From Betaproteobacteria bacterium (GTDB taxonomy: Bacteria; Pseudomonadota; Gammaproteobacteria; Burkholderiales; SG8-39), in assembly GCA_029865405.1 (NCBI GenBank), contig JAOUGZ010000161.1, positions 1-6,376 of the forward strand: a stretch of 6,376 nucleotides of DNA. The letters are read 5' to 3'. Under the pieces are notes generated by a model. The model was not told where the DNA came from. It did not search any database and worked only from the letters and a program-made list of their open reading frames with translations. Below, piece by piece: positions 1-6,376 of this stretch; positions within the stretch are counted from its first letter, which is position 1; each line of letters opens with the position of its first letter. The translations under genes and the position numbers were made by a program.

Positions 1-667
1 AGTAGGCGCCCATGCCGCCGGTGTTGGGGCCGGCGTCGCCGTCGCGCAGGCGCTTGTGGTCCTGGCTGGTGGCGAGCGCGAGGGCGCGCGCGCCGTCGGC
101 GATGACGATGAAGCTCGCCTCCTCGCCCTGCAGGCATTCCTCGATCACCAGCTTGCCGCCCAGCCGGTCGATGGCCTCGTGCGCGTCGGCGACCGACTGC
201 GCCACCACCACGCCCTTGCCTGCGGCAAGGCCGTCGGCCTTGACCACGATCGGCGCGCCTTCCTTCTCGACGTAGGCCTTCGCCGCCGCCGCGTCCTCGA
301 ACGTCGCGTGGCGCGCGGTCGGGATGGCGTGCCGCACCATGAAGCGCTTGGCGAAATCCTTCGAGGCTTCGAGCTGCGCGGCGGCGCGCGTCGGGCCGAA
401 GATTTTCAGCCCCGCCTCGCGGAACGCGTCCACCACGCCGGCGGCGAGCGGCGCTTCGGGGCCGACCACCGCGAGCTGGATGCCTTCCTTCTTCGCGAAG
501 GCGACGAGCTCGGGAATCGCCTCGAGCGCGACGTTTTCCGCGCCCGGCTCGGTGGCGGTGCCGCCGTTGCCCGGCGCGACGAACACCTTCTGCACGCGCG
601 CGCTCTGCGCCAGCTTCCAGGCCAGGGCGTGCTCGCGCCCGCCGCCGCCGATGACTAGAAGCTTCAC
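1..667 (-). CDS. purD: Phosphoribosylamine--glycine ligase (GAR synthetase), N-terminal half, cut by window edge
   Basis: PurD joins glycine to 5-phosphoribosylamine using ATP, the second step of de novo purine synthesis, in the cytoplasm. The 222 residues visible match the N-terminal half of a family of about 425. The first residues read as a Rossmann-like start with the GGGGREHAL signature (residues 7-15) typical of PurD. Next come VVGPEAPLAAG (67-77) and IFGP (89-92). The ATP-grasp part follows, with VVKADGLAAGKGV (141-153), EE (176-177) and SQDHKRLRDGDAGPNTGGMGA (201-221), the last a hallmark of PurD substrate and ATP binding. I place the start at the GTG on 665-667, because it gives the standard VKLLVIGGGG opening and lies one base after the purH stop. 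A weak AGG seven bases upstream (675-677) could serve as ribosome site. No damage is visible; the C-terminal half lies outside the window. Confidence 0.95.
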   Translation of the reverse strand, partial: MKLLVIGGGGREHALAWKLAQSARVQKVFVAPGNGGTATEPGAENVALEAIPELVAFAKKEGIQLAVVGPEAPLAAGVVDAFREAGLKIFGPTRAAAQLEASKDFAKRFMVRHAIPTARHATFEDAAAAKAYVEKEGAPIVVKADGLAAGKGVVVAQSVADAHEAIDRLGGKLVIEECLQGEEASFIVIADGARALALATSQDHKRLRDGDAGPNTGGMGAY

Positions 668-668
668 G

Positions 669-2228
669 TCAATGCCTGAAGTGGCGCACGCCCGTGAACA
701 CCATCGCGACCTTGCGCTCGTCGGCGGCCGCGATCACCTCGTCGTCGCGCACGCTGCCGCCGGGCTGGATCACCGCCACGGCGCCCGCCTTCGCCACTGC
801 ATCGAGCCCGTCGCGGAACGGAAAGAACGCGTCCGAGGCGGCGACCGACCCCTTGAGCGACAGCCGCGCAGCCCTGGCCTTGATCGCGGCGATGCGCGCG
901 CTGTCGATGCGGCTCATCTGCCCCGCGCCCACGCCCAGCGTCGCGCCGCCCTTGGCGAAGACGATGGCGTTCGACTTCACGAACTTGGCGACGTGCCAGG
1001 CAAAGCGCAGGTCGGCGAGCTGCGTCCTGCCGGGCTTTCGCTTCGTCACGCACTTCAGGTCGCGCGCCTGCAGCTCGTGCGCGTCGGCGTCTTGCGCGAG
1101 CAGCCCGCCGCCCACGCGCTTGAAGTCCATGACATTGGCCTGGTGCGCGAGCGGCACTTCCAGCACGCGCAGGTTGGCCTTGCCTGCGAACGCGGCGCGC
1201 GCGGCGGCGTCGACGCGCGGTGCGATGATCACCTCGGCGAACTGCTGGCCGACCTGCGCGGCCGCGGCGCCATCGAGCGCGCGGTTGAAGGCGATGATGC
1301 CGCCGAAGGCCGAGGTCGGGTCGGTCCTGAACGCCTTGCGATAGGCCTCGAGCGCGCCCTTGCCGATCGCCGCGCCGCAGGGATTGGCGTGCTTGACGAT
1401 GACGCAGGCGGGCGCGGCGAAGCCCTTCACGCACTCCCATGCGGCGTCGGCATCGGCGATGTTGTTGTAGGAAAGCGCCTTGCCCTGCAGCTGGCGGTAG
1501 CCGACGATGCCGCCGGGACGGGGCTCGGCGTCGCGGTAGAACGCCGCGGCCTGGTGCGGATTCTCGCCGTAGCGCATGTCCTGGAGCTTCGCGAACTGCA
1601 GCGAGAGCACGGCAGGGAACGCGCCGCGCGCGCCGCTCGCATCGAGCGCGGAGAGGTAGTTGGCGATGGCGCCGTCGTAGGCCGCGGTGTGCGCGAAGGC
1701 CTTGGTGGCGAGCGCGAAGCGCGTCGCCGCTGACACTTCGCCGGTGGCGCGCAGCTCCTCCAGCACCCGCGCATAGTCGGCCGGGTCCACCACCACCGCC
1801 ACCGCGGCGTGGTTCTTGGCCGCCGAACGCAGCATTGCCGGGCCGCCGATGTCGATGTTCTCGATGGCGTCTTCCAGGCGGCTGTCGGGATCGGCGACCG
1901 TGGCCTGGAAGGGGTAGAGGTTGACGACGACGAGGTCGATGGGCGCGATGCCGGCGCGCTCGATCGCGGCCAGGTGCGCTTCCGAATCGCGCCGCGCGAG
2001 GATGCCGCCGTGGATCTTCGGGTGCAGCGTCTTCACGCGCCCGTCGAGCATCTCGGGAAATCCGGTGTGCGCCGACACCTCGGTCACCGCCACGCCTTCC
2101 TTCTCCAGGAGCTTCGCCGTGCCGCCGGTGGACAGGATCTCGACGTCCAGCCCGGCCAGCGCGCGCGCGAAGTCCGCGATCCCCGACTTGTCCGAGACGC
2201 TGATCAGCGCCCGCCGGAGCTTGCTCAC
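669..2228 (-). CDS. purH: Bifunctional AICAR transformylase / IMP cyclohydrolase
   Basis: PurH carries out the last two steps of IMP synthesis: it formylates AICAR with 10-formyl-tetrahydrofolate and then closes the ring to IMP. The 519-residue product is close to the 529 of E. coli PurH. The IMP cyclohydrolase domain spans about residues 1-195, with SVSDKSG (10-16), STGGT (33-37), [14 protein letters not shown] (62-75), NLYPF (103-107) and [16 protein letters not shown] (125-140). The transformylase domain spans about 200-519, with RYGENPHQ (219-226), the catalytic KHANPCGAA (Lys279, His280), [11 protein letters not shown] (306-316), [10 protein letters not shown] (465-474) and the usual RHFRH C-terminus. 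The start is a GTG that shares a 4-base GTGA overlap with the fis stop. No other start codon lies nearby in frame, and it gives the expected opening [12 protein letters not shown]. purD follows after one base, so both purine genes are probably made from one transcript by coupled translation. Confidence 0.98.
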   Translation of the reverse strand: MSKLRRALISVSDKSGIADFARALAGLDVEILSTGGTAKLLEKEGVAVTEVSAHTGFPEMLDGRVKTLHPKIHGGILARRDSEAHLAAIERAGIAPIDLVVVNLYPFQATVADPDSRLEDAIENIDIGGPAMLRSAAKNHAAVAVVVDPADYARVLEELRATGEVSAATRFALATKAFAHTAAYDGAIANYLSALDASGARGAFPAVLSLQFAKLQDMRYGENPHQAAAFYRDAEPRPGGIVGYRQLQGKALSYNNIADADAAWECVKGFAAPACVIVKHANPCGAAIGKGALEAYRKAFRTDPTSAFGGIIAFNRALDGAAAAQVGQQFAEVIIAPRVDAAARAAFAGKANLRVLEVPLAHQANVMDFKRVGGGLLAQDADAHELQARDLKCVTKRKPGRTQLADLRFAWHVAKFVKSNAIVFAKGGATLGVGAGQMSRIDSARIAAIKARAARLSLKGSVAASDAFFPFRDGLDAVAKAGAVAVIQPGGSVRDDEVIAAADERKVAMVFTGVRHFRH

Positions 2229-2233
2229 CCTTT
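2225..2233 (-). promoter_or_regulatory. purH start region: Shine-Dalgarno-like AAAGG abutting the GTG, within the fis stop
   Basis: The last sense codons of fis provide AAAGG (2233-2229), which directly touches the purH GTG (2228-2226) with no spacer. That is too close for normal ribosome placement. Together with the GTGA overlap it suggests that ribosomes finishing fis re-initiate on purH instead of loading independently. Confidence 0.5.
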
Positions 2234-2464
2234 GATGCGCAGCTGCTGCATTTTCTTGCGCAGCGTGTTGCGGTCGATGCCGAGCATGGCGGCGGCGCGC
2301 GACTGGTTGCCCTCGGCGCGCCCGAGCACCAGCTCGATCATCGGCTTTTCCACGTGCTTGAGCACCATGTCGTAGATGGCGGTCGGGCGCTCGCCGTCCA
2401 TGTCCTTGAAGTAGCGCTCGAGCGAGCGCCGCACCGCGTCGCCGAGCTCGCTGCCGCGGCTCAT
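2225..2464 (-). CDS. fis: DNA-binding protein Fis, short betaproteobacterial form (79 aa)
   Basis: Fis is a homodimeric nucleoid protein that bends DNA and, in enterobacteria, activates rRNA and tRNA promoters in fast growth. Residues 8-79 align with the E. coli Fis core: dimer helices over about 8-50 ([28 protein letters not shown]), then a helix-turn-helix at 52-71 ([20 protein letters not shown]). Arg65, Thr67, Arg69 and Lys70 occupy the positions of the E. coli DNA-contact residues Arg85, Thr87, Arg89 and Lys90. E. coli Fis has 98 residues; the roughly 20 extra N-terminal ones include the beta-hairpin arm that activates the Hin invertase, and they are absent here. The ATG at 2462-2464 overlaps the dusB stop by 4 bases (ATGA) and has a GAGG eight bases upstream. 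The frame stays open far upstream through dusB, but that part is out-of-frame shadow without Fis similarity. The dusB-fis pairing is conserved across beta- and gammaproteobacteria. Confidence 0.96.
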   Translation of the reverse strand: MSRGSELGDAVRRSLERYFKDMDGERPTAIYDMVLKHVEKPMIELVLGRAEGNQSRAAAMLGIDRNTLRKKMQQLRIKG

Positions 2465-3429
2465 GCGGCGAGCCTCGCGAAGTAGTCGTTCACCGCGGCG
2501 CGCTGCGTCGCCGCGGCCTCGAGCCGCACCACGACCTGGCGGAAGCGCTCGCCTTCGGGCAGCGCGCGCGTGTACCAGCCCAGGTGCTTGCGCGCCACGC
2601 GCAGGCCCTGTTCCTCCCCGTAGAGCGCGTACAGGCCGTCGAGGTGCTCGCGCACCACGGCCTCGATCTCCGCCGGCGCAGGCGGCGCCAGCGTCTCGCC
2701 CGTGGCGAGGAAGTACTCGATCTCGCGGAAGATCCAGGGACGGCCGAACGCAGCGCGGCCGATCATCAGGCCGTCGGCGCCGGTGCGATCGAGCACCGCG
2801 CGTGCTTCCTGCGGGGTCTCGATGTCGCCATTGGCGATCACCGGCAGGCGCACGCTTGCTTTCACTTCGGCGATGGTGTCGTACTCGGCGTGCCCGGCGA
2901 AGCCGCAGGCGCGCGTGCGGCCATGGATTGCGAGCAGCTGCACGCCGCAGTCCTCGGCAATGCGCGCGATGCGCACGGCGTTGCGCCGCCCCGGGGCGGG
3001 CCCGGTGCGGATCTTGAGCGTCACCGGCACGTCCACCGCGGCGACGACCGCCTCGAGGATGCGCGCCACCAGCGCCTCGTTCTCGAGGAGCGCCGAGCCG
3101 GCGTACACGTTGCACACCTTCTTGGCCGGGCAGCCCATGTTGATGTCGATGATCTGCGCGCCGCGCTCGACGTTGTAGCGCGCGGCGGCCGCCATCATCG
3201 CCGGCTCGGCGCCGGCGATCTGCACCGAAACGGGGCCCGGCTCGCCGGCGTGGTCGAGCCGCAGCCGCGACTTCCTCGAGCCGCGCAGCTCCGGACGCGA
3301 GGACACCATCTCGGAAATCGCCAGGCCGGCGCCGTACCGGCGCGCCAGGATGCGGAACGGCCGGTCGGTCACGCCCGCCATCGGGGCGACGAACAACGCA
3401 TTGCACAGGAGGTGCGCGCCGAGCTGCAT
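2461..3429 (-). CDS. dusB: tRNA-dihydrouridine synthase B
   Basis: DusB reduces specific uridines of the tRNA D-loop (U17 in E. coli) to dihydrouridine, using FMN and NADPH. The 322-residue product matches E. coli DusB (321) nearly end to end. The FMN-binding TIM barrel fills about residues 1-240: [12 protein letters not shown] (15-26), SEMVSS (39-44), [13 protein letters not shown] (93-105) with the catalytic Cys100, LKIRTG (138-143, Lys139), [10 protein letters not shown] (168-177), VIANGDI (197-203) and [16 protein letters not shown] (222-237). The C-terminal helical tRNA-recognition domain covers about 245-322 and carries ARKHLGWY (279-286). The ATG is the farthest upstream start possible, because an in-frame TGA lies three codons before it (3436-3438), and it reproduces the E. 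coli N-terminus. I see no good ribosome site before it. The gene's stop overlaps the fis start, so fis translation is probably coupled to dusB. Confidence 0.97.
   Translation of the reverse strand: MQLGAHLLCNALFVAPMAGVTDRPFRILARRYGAGLAISEMVSSRPELRGSRKSRLRLDHAGEPGPVSVQIAGAEPAMMAAAARYNVERGAQIIDINMGCPAKKVCNVYAGSALLENEALVARILEAVVAAVDVPVTLKIRTGPAPGRRNAVRIARIAEDCGVQLLAIHGRTRACGFAGHAEYDTIAEVKASVRLPVIANGDIETPQEARAVLDRTGADGLMIGRAAFGRPWIFREIEYFLATGETLAPPAPAEIEAVVREHLDGLYALYGEEQGLRVARKHLGWYTRALPEGERFRQVVVRLEAAATQRAAVNDYFARLAA
2465..2476 (-). promoter_or_regulatory. Ribosome binding site of fis
   Basis: GAGG (2476-2473), inside the end of dusB, stands eight bases before the fis ATG. It supports the 79-residue form of Fis over any longer reading of the open upstream frame. 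Confidence 0.6.
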
Positions 3430-3464
3430 GGGACGATCAGGGTTCCGAGCGCGAAGGGAACGAA

Positions 3465-3493
3465 ATTCTATAAAAGATCAGGGCAGCGCGGAA
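3465..3493 (-). promoter_or_regulatory. Candidate weak sigma-70 promoter upstream of dusB
   Basis: On the minus strand TAGAAT (3470-3465) matches five of six bases of a -10 box and lies in the only AT-rich run of the window, inside the ubiH-dusB gap. At a 17-base spacing the -35 position reads TTCCGC (3493-3488), which matches poorly, so activity would need an activator or would be weak. A start near 3458 would leave a leader of about 29 bases. A 5-bp inverted repeat (GTTCC at 3461-3457, GGAAC at 3446-3442) lies in that leader. The case rests on base composition and position only; a conserved promoter before dusB-fis is known in enterobacteria. Confidence 0.3.
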
Positions 3494-4527
3494 GGGCCGA
3501 AGACCATGCGGCGCGCAAAAAAGCGCCGCGCCGCAGGCACGACGTCGAGGCCCGTCAGCACGGCGCCGCGCGCGAAGCGCGCAAGCGGATGCGCGCCGAG
3601 GAAGGCGCGCGCCAGGACCTCGGTCACGCCGATCGTCGCCGCGGCGTCGACGCGCCGCAGCGCGGCAAAGCGCGCCAGCGCGCGCGCATCGCCGGCATCG
3701 TCGGCCTCATGCAAGGTCTGCGCCAGGTCCCAGGCGTCGCGCAGGCCGAGGTTCAGTCCCTGGCCGGCGACCGGATGCAGGGTCTGCGCGGCGTTGCCGA
3801 TGTACACCTCGCGCCCCTCGACGCGCGAGGCGCGCACGCGGCGCGCAAGCGGCACCTGCGCGCGCGCATGCACCTCGGTGAAGCGTCCGGCGCGCTCGCC
3901 GCAGGCCTGCTGCAGGTGCGCGAGAAAATCCCGCGGCTCGGCCGCGACGAGCGCCGCGGCGCGCTCCGGGCGCGCGCTCCAGATGAGCGCCCACTCGCCG
4001 GCGAGCGGCAGCAGCGCGAGCGGGCCCTCGGCCGTGAAACGCTCGAAGGCCACGGCTTGCGGCGCGGGCGCCGCGGCAACGCGCGCCACCACCGCGTCAT
4101 GCGCGTAGCGGTGCTCTAGCGCCGCGGCGTCGCTGCCTTCCGCGTGCACCGTGACGCGCGCCGCCGGCCCGTCATCCGCGTGCAGCGTGACGCGCGCGCG
4201 CAAGGCTGCCAGCAGCGCGGCGTACTGCGTGACGTAGCCGAGCGCGGGAACGCCCGCGTCGTCCGCGTCCATGCGCGTGCGGCCGAAACCACCGGCCTGC
4301 GACACCTGGATGGTGAGGATCGGCGTCACGGGAAACGCGCCCCAGACGCCGGTGCGCTCGAGGATCAGCCGGCTGGCGTGGGACAGCGCGATCGGGCGAA
4401 AGCCGGCGGGCGCGGCGGACTGCGGGTCCACCAGGCGCACGCTGTGCCGCGAGTCCTGCAGGGCAAGCGCCAGGGTGCAGCCGACCGGCCCCGCGCCGCG
4501 GATGAGGATGTCAGCGCCGGCCGTCAC
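3478..4527 (-). CDS. ubiH: UbiH-type FAD-dependent ubiquinone-biosynthesis hydroxylase, short form (349 aa)
   Basis: UbiH-type flavoprotein monooxygenases hydroxylate the aromatic ring of ubiquinone precursors, using O2 and NAD(P)H, at the inner face of the inner membrane. The ADP-binding motif GAGPVG is at residues 11-16, followed by RPIALSHASRLIL (44-56), which corresponds to the RAIAL segment of UbiH. AFERFTAEGPLALLPL (160-175) is typical of the family. The second FAD motif reads GNAAQTLHPVAGQGLNLGLRD (244-264); the GN and AQTLHP form separates UbiH from UbiI and UbiF, which usually have GDAAH. The protein is about 40 residues shorter than E. coli UbiH (392). Most of the loss lies at about 115-140, where the usual ADGxxS motif appears only as AEGSD (129-133). 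The GTG start is the only one possible, since an in-frame TGA lies two codons upstream; a GAGG sits nine bases before it inside pepP. The first 17 bases overlap pepP, the same gene pairing as in E. coli. The exact ring position it hydroxylates cannot be read from sequence. Confidence 0.88.
   Translation of the reverse strand: MTAGADILIRGAGPVGCTLALALQDSRHSVRLVDPQSAAPAGFRPIALSHASRLILERTGVWGAFPVTPILTIQVSQAGGFGRTRMDADDAGVPALGYVTQYAALLAALRARVTLHADDGPAARVTVHAEGSDAAALEHRYAHDAVVARVAAAPAPQAVAFERFTAEGPLALLPLAGEWALIWSARPERAAALVAAEPRDFLAHLQQACGERAGRFTEVHARAQVPLARRVRASRVEGREVYIGNAAQTLHPVAGQGLNLGLRDAWDLAQTLHEADDAGDARALARFAALRRVDAAATIGVTEVLARAFLGAHPLARFARGAVLTGLDVVPAARRFFARRMVFGPSALP
3508..3529. repeat. Perfect 7-bp inverted repeat inside the 3' end of ubiH
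   Basis: GCGGCGC (3508-3514) and GCGCCGC (3523-3529) are perfect inverted copies around an 8-base loop containing a run of six A on the plus strand (six U in the ubiH mRNA). It lies about 30 bases before the ubiH stop, in codons for the RRFFARR segment. The U run is in the loop and not after the stem, so it does not have the form of an intrinsic terminator. In such GC-rich coding DNA it may be chance. Confidence 0.35.
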
Positions 4528-5839
4528 GTATCAGCGCCTCGATCTCGGCTGCCGCCTTCGGCACCGCGGCGGTCAGCACCTCGCAGGCGCCCGCGGTGAC
4601 CAGCACGTCGTCCTCGATGCGCACGCCGATGTCGCGCAGGCGCTCGGGCACGTCGTCCGCGGCGCGGATGTAGAGCCCGGGCTCGACCGTGAGCGTCATG
4701 CCGGCGGCGAGCGCGCGCCACGCGCCGGCGCGCTTGTAATCGCCGGCATCGTGCACGTCCAGGCCGAGCCAGTGCCCGGTGCGGTGCATGAAGAAGCGCT
4801 TGTAGGTCTCCTTCTCCAGCGCTTCGTCGAGGCCGCCGGCGAGAAGCTTCAGGTCGAGCATGCCCTGGGCGAGCACGCGCACCGCGGCATCGTGCGGCTC
4901 GTTCCAGGCGTTGCCCGCGCGCACCTTGTCCATCGCCGCGCGCTGCGCGGCGAGCACGATCTCGTACACCTCGCGCTGCGCGCTGCTGAAGCGCCCGCTT
5001 ACGGGGAAGGTGCGCGTGATGTCGGCGGCGTAGCCCGCGAGCTCGCAGCCGGCGTCGATGAGCAGCAGCGCGCCTTCGTGGAGCTGCGCGTCGTTCTGCA
5101 CGTAGTGCAGGATGCAGGCGTTGGCGCCGCCGGCGACGATCGGCGAATAGGCGGGAAACTGCGCGCCGCTCGTGCGGAACTCGTGCAGGAGCTCCGCTTC
5201 GACCTCGTACTCGCGGCGCCCGGGACGCGCGGCGAGCATGGCGCGGCGGTGGGCCGCGGCGGAAATCGCCGCCGCGCGGCGCATCAGGGCGAGCTCGTGT
5301 GCGTCCTTCACGAGCCGCATCTCGTCCAGCGGCGCGCATACGTTGTGCAGCGCCTGCGGTGCGGCCACGCCGGCGCGCGCGTTGGCGCGCACCGCGTTCA
5401 GCCAGCGCAGGGCACGCGCATCCCACTCGGCGTCGGCGCCCACCGGATACCAGAGCGCGGCACGGTCGGCGAGCAGCGCCGGCATCGCCTCGTCGAGCAC
5501 CGCGATGGGATGGGCCTCGTCGAATCCGAAGCGCTCGCGCGCGCCCCCGGGCCCGTGCCGGAAGCCGTCCCAGATCTCGCGCTCGGGGTTCTTCTCGCGG
5601 CAGTAGAGCAGGGCACGCGGCTCGGGGCCGCCGACCAGCACGAGCGCCGCCTCGGGCTCCTGGAATCCGGTGAGGTAGTAGAAGTAGCTGTCGTAGCGGT
5701 ACGGGTAGTGCGAATCGCGGTTGCGCGTACGCTCCGGCGCGGTGGGCACCACCGCGACGCCCTCGCCGATGGCGGCGGCAAGCCGGCGCCGGCGCTCGGC
5801 ATGCACCGCGACATCCGCTCTGAGATCGTTGGCTTTCAT
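4511..5839 (-). CDS. pepP: Xaa-Pro aminopeptidase (aminopeptidase P)
   Basis: PepP removes the N-terminal residue from peptides whose second residue is proline; it is a cytoplasmic dimanganese enzyme of the pita-bread fold (family M24). The product of 442 residues matches E. coli PepP (441). The N-terminal domain (about 1-170) carries HYPYRYDSYFYYLTGF (44-59) and EPEAALVL. The catalytic domain follows with all five metal ligands: Asp262 (LLIDAG), Asp273 (AADITRTFP), His356 (HRTGHWLGLDVHD), Glu386 (TVEPGLY) and Glu409 (GVRIEDD). These sit two or three positions from the E. coli ligands Asp260, Asp271, His354, Glu383 and Glu406. His245, His352 and His363 match the active-site histidines. The ATG at 5837-5839 overlaps the stop of the upstream gene by 4 bases (ATGA). 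The frame remains open further upstream, but that part is out-of-frame murU sequence. A GGGGA six bases before the ATG and an AAGGA one base before it are possible ribosome sites. Confidence 0.97.
   Translation of the reverse strand: MKANDLRADVAVHAERRRRLAAAIGEGVAVVPTAPERTRNRDSHYPYRYDSYFYYLTGFQEPEAALVLVGGPEPRALLYCREKNPEREIWDGFRHGPGGARERFGFDEAHPIAVLDEAMPALLADRAALWYPVGADAEWDARALRWLNAVRANARAGVAAPQALHNVCAPLDEMRLVKDAHELALMRRAAAISAAAHRRAMLAARPGRREYEVEAELLHEFRTSGAQFPAYSPIVAGGANACILHYVQNDAQLHEGALLLIDAGCELAGYAADITRTFPVSGRFSSAQREVYEIVLAAQRAAMDKVRAGNAWNEPHDAAVRVLAQGMLDLKLLAGGLDEALEKETYKRFFMHRTGHWLGLDVHDAGDYKRAGAWRALAAGMTLTVEPGLYIRAADDVPERLRDIGVRIEDDVLVTAGACEVLTAAVPKAAAEIEALIRDGRR
4528..4540 (-). promoter_or_regulatory. 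Ribosome binding site of ubiH
   Basis: GAGG (4540-4537) lies inside the pepP coding sequence, nine bases before the ubiH GTG. With the in-frame TGA just upstream it settles the GTG as the start. Confidence 0.55.
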
Positions 5840-6376
5840 GTCCTTTCCCCGGTTGCGGCGAGCCGCGCTTCGAGTTCGGCCAGGCGCTCGGCCGTGCCGA
5901 CGTCGAGCCAGACGCCCGCGTGCAGCTCGCCCGAGAGCCGCCCGCCTTCGGCTGCCGCGCGCAACAGCGGCGCGAGCTGCGCCCGCTCGCCCGCGCGCAC
6001 CGGCGCGACGAGCGCCGGGTCGATGAGCGCGATGCCCGTGTAAGTGTAGCGCGGCGCGCCGGCGTTTCCCGCCCTGCCGCCGGCGAGGGAGAAATCGCCC
6101 CGCGGATGGTGCGCCGGGTTGGGCGCGAGCACCAGGTGCGCGAGGTGCCCGCCCAGCGCGTGGCGGCGAAGCCCGGCGAGATCGAAATCGCAATACACGT
6201 CGCTGTTCACCAGGGCGAAGGGCGCCGCGCCGAGGAGCTCCCGCGCCTGCGCGATGCCGCCCGCGGACTCGAGCGGCTGCGCCTCGCGCGAATAGGCGAG
6301 GGTCAGGCCGAACGCGCCGCCGTCGCCCAGGCGCGACTCGATGCGCTCGCCCAGCCATGACACATTGATCACCACC
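5836..6376 (-). CDS. murU: MurU-like nucleotidyltransferase (N-acetylmuramate-1-phosphate uridylyltransferase), N-terminus cut by window edge
   Basis: MurU converts N-acetylmuramate alpha-1-phosphate and UTP to UDP-MurNAc in the peptidoglycan recycling route found in pseudomonads and other bacteria that lack E. coli-type MurQ recycling. The last 179 residues are visible, of about 225. Counting from the first full codon, I see VINVSWLGERIE (2-13), GLTLAYSREAQPLESAGGI (23-41), PFALVNSDVYCDFD (52-65, with the metal-binding-type Asp59), PNPAHHPRGDF (86-95), TYTGIALIDP (111-120) and GVWLDVGTAERL (154-165, with a second Asp at 158). This order and spacing follow Pseudomonas MurU closely. The N-terminal UTP-binding loop (GxGxRM type) lies outside the window, so the first codon at 6373-6375, a GTG, is an internal valine and not a start. 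The family is close to other sugar-1-phosphate nucleotidyltransferases, so the substrate is inferred from similarity. Its stop overlaps the pepP start. Confidence 0.82.
   Translation of the reverse strand, partial: VVINVSWLGERIESRLGDGGAFGLTLAYSREAQPLESAGGIAQARELLGAAPFALVNSDVYCDFDLAGLRRHALGGHLAHLVLAPNPAHHPRGDFSLAGGRAGNAGAPRYTYTGIALIDPALVAPVRAGERAQLAPLLRAAAEGGRLSGELHAGVWLDVGTAERLAELEARLAATGERT

Noticed and set aside
324..1733. 469-codon open frame on the plus strand opposite purH and purD
   Set aside because: Same reason: antisense shadow of purH and purD with low-complexity composition.
2465..3406. Long upstream extension of the fis frame through dusB
   Set aside because: The extension is an arginine-rich out-of-frame reading of dusB. 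Fis similarity begins only near the ATG at 2464, which has its own ribosome site.
3435..3483. Direct repeat GATCAGGG at 3435-3442 and 3476-3483 on either side of the ubiH-dusB gap
   Set aside because: Only eight bases long, with one copy covering the ubiH stop and no further similarity; most likely chance.
3464..3500. Possible intrinsic terminator after ubiH, because of the TTTT following its stop
   Set aside because: No stable GC stem directly precedes the four-T run; the hairpin at 3508-3529 is too far away and has its U run in the loop.
2584..4119. 511-codon open frame on the plus strand opposite dusB and ubiH
   Set aside because: Antisense shadow that also runs across the dusB-ubiH gap; no recognisable domain.
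4271..6043. 590-codon open frame on the plus strand opposite pepP and ubiH
   Set aside because: It lies antisense to well-matched genes, is rich in Arg, Ala, Gly and His and resembles no protein family. High GC leaves few stop codons, so long empty frames are expected.
5840..6358. Upstream extension of the pepP frame into the nucleotidyltransferase gene
   Set aside because: The extra residues are an out-of-frame reading of murU, and the ATG at 5839 gives the standard PepP length.
1..6376. tRNA, rRNA, CRISPR arrays, insertion sequences, phage or defence genes
   Set aside because: Reading both strands, nearly every base is accounted for by seven housekeeping genes, with no repeat array, transposase or RNA-gene pattern.

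Overview
This window is a compact, high-GC (roughly 70% by eye) stretch of housekeeping chromosome. Every gene lies on the minus strand, so transcription runs from right to left. In transcription order the genes are murU-like nucleotidyltransferase (5' end off the right edge), pepP, ubiH, dusB, fis, purH and purD (3' end off the left edge). The dusB-fis-purH order, the short 79-residue Fis, the amgK/murU-type gene and the pepP-ubiH pair together point to a betaproteobacterium. The sequence does not let me place it more precisely.

Right part (about 6376 to 3478): the C-terminal part of a sugar-phosphate nucleotidyltransferase of the MurU type (peptidoglycan recycling), then Xaa-Pro aminopeptidase PepP with all five metal ligands, then a short UbiH-type FAD monooxygenase of ubiquinone synthesis. 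murU and pepP share an ATGA stop/start overlap, and pepP and ubiH overlap by 17 bases. This looks like one translationally coupled unit.

Middle (3430 to 3477): the only real intergenic gap, 48 bases. It holds the most AT-rich spot in the window and a weak candidate promoter that could start a second unit at dusB.

Left part (3429 to 1): tRNA-dihydrouridine synthase DusB, the nucleoid protein Fis, the bifunctional purine enzyme PurH and the N-terminal half of PurD. dusB/fis and fis/purH each overlap by 4 bases, and purH/purD are separated by 1 base. The unit links tRNA modification, a growth-phase chromatin regulator and purine synthesis, all of which are needed in fast growth. PurH catalyses the last two steps of IMP synthesis and PurD the second step of the pathway.

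There are no RNA genes, mobile elements, CRISPR arrays or clear terminators, and no gene-free stretch longer than 48 bases. I do not see an undescribed system here. The points most worth checking are the chain of overlaps that ties fis to purH, the shortened UbiH with an altered DG motif, the AT-rich gap before dusB, and the predicted amgK just beyond the right edge.
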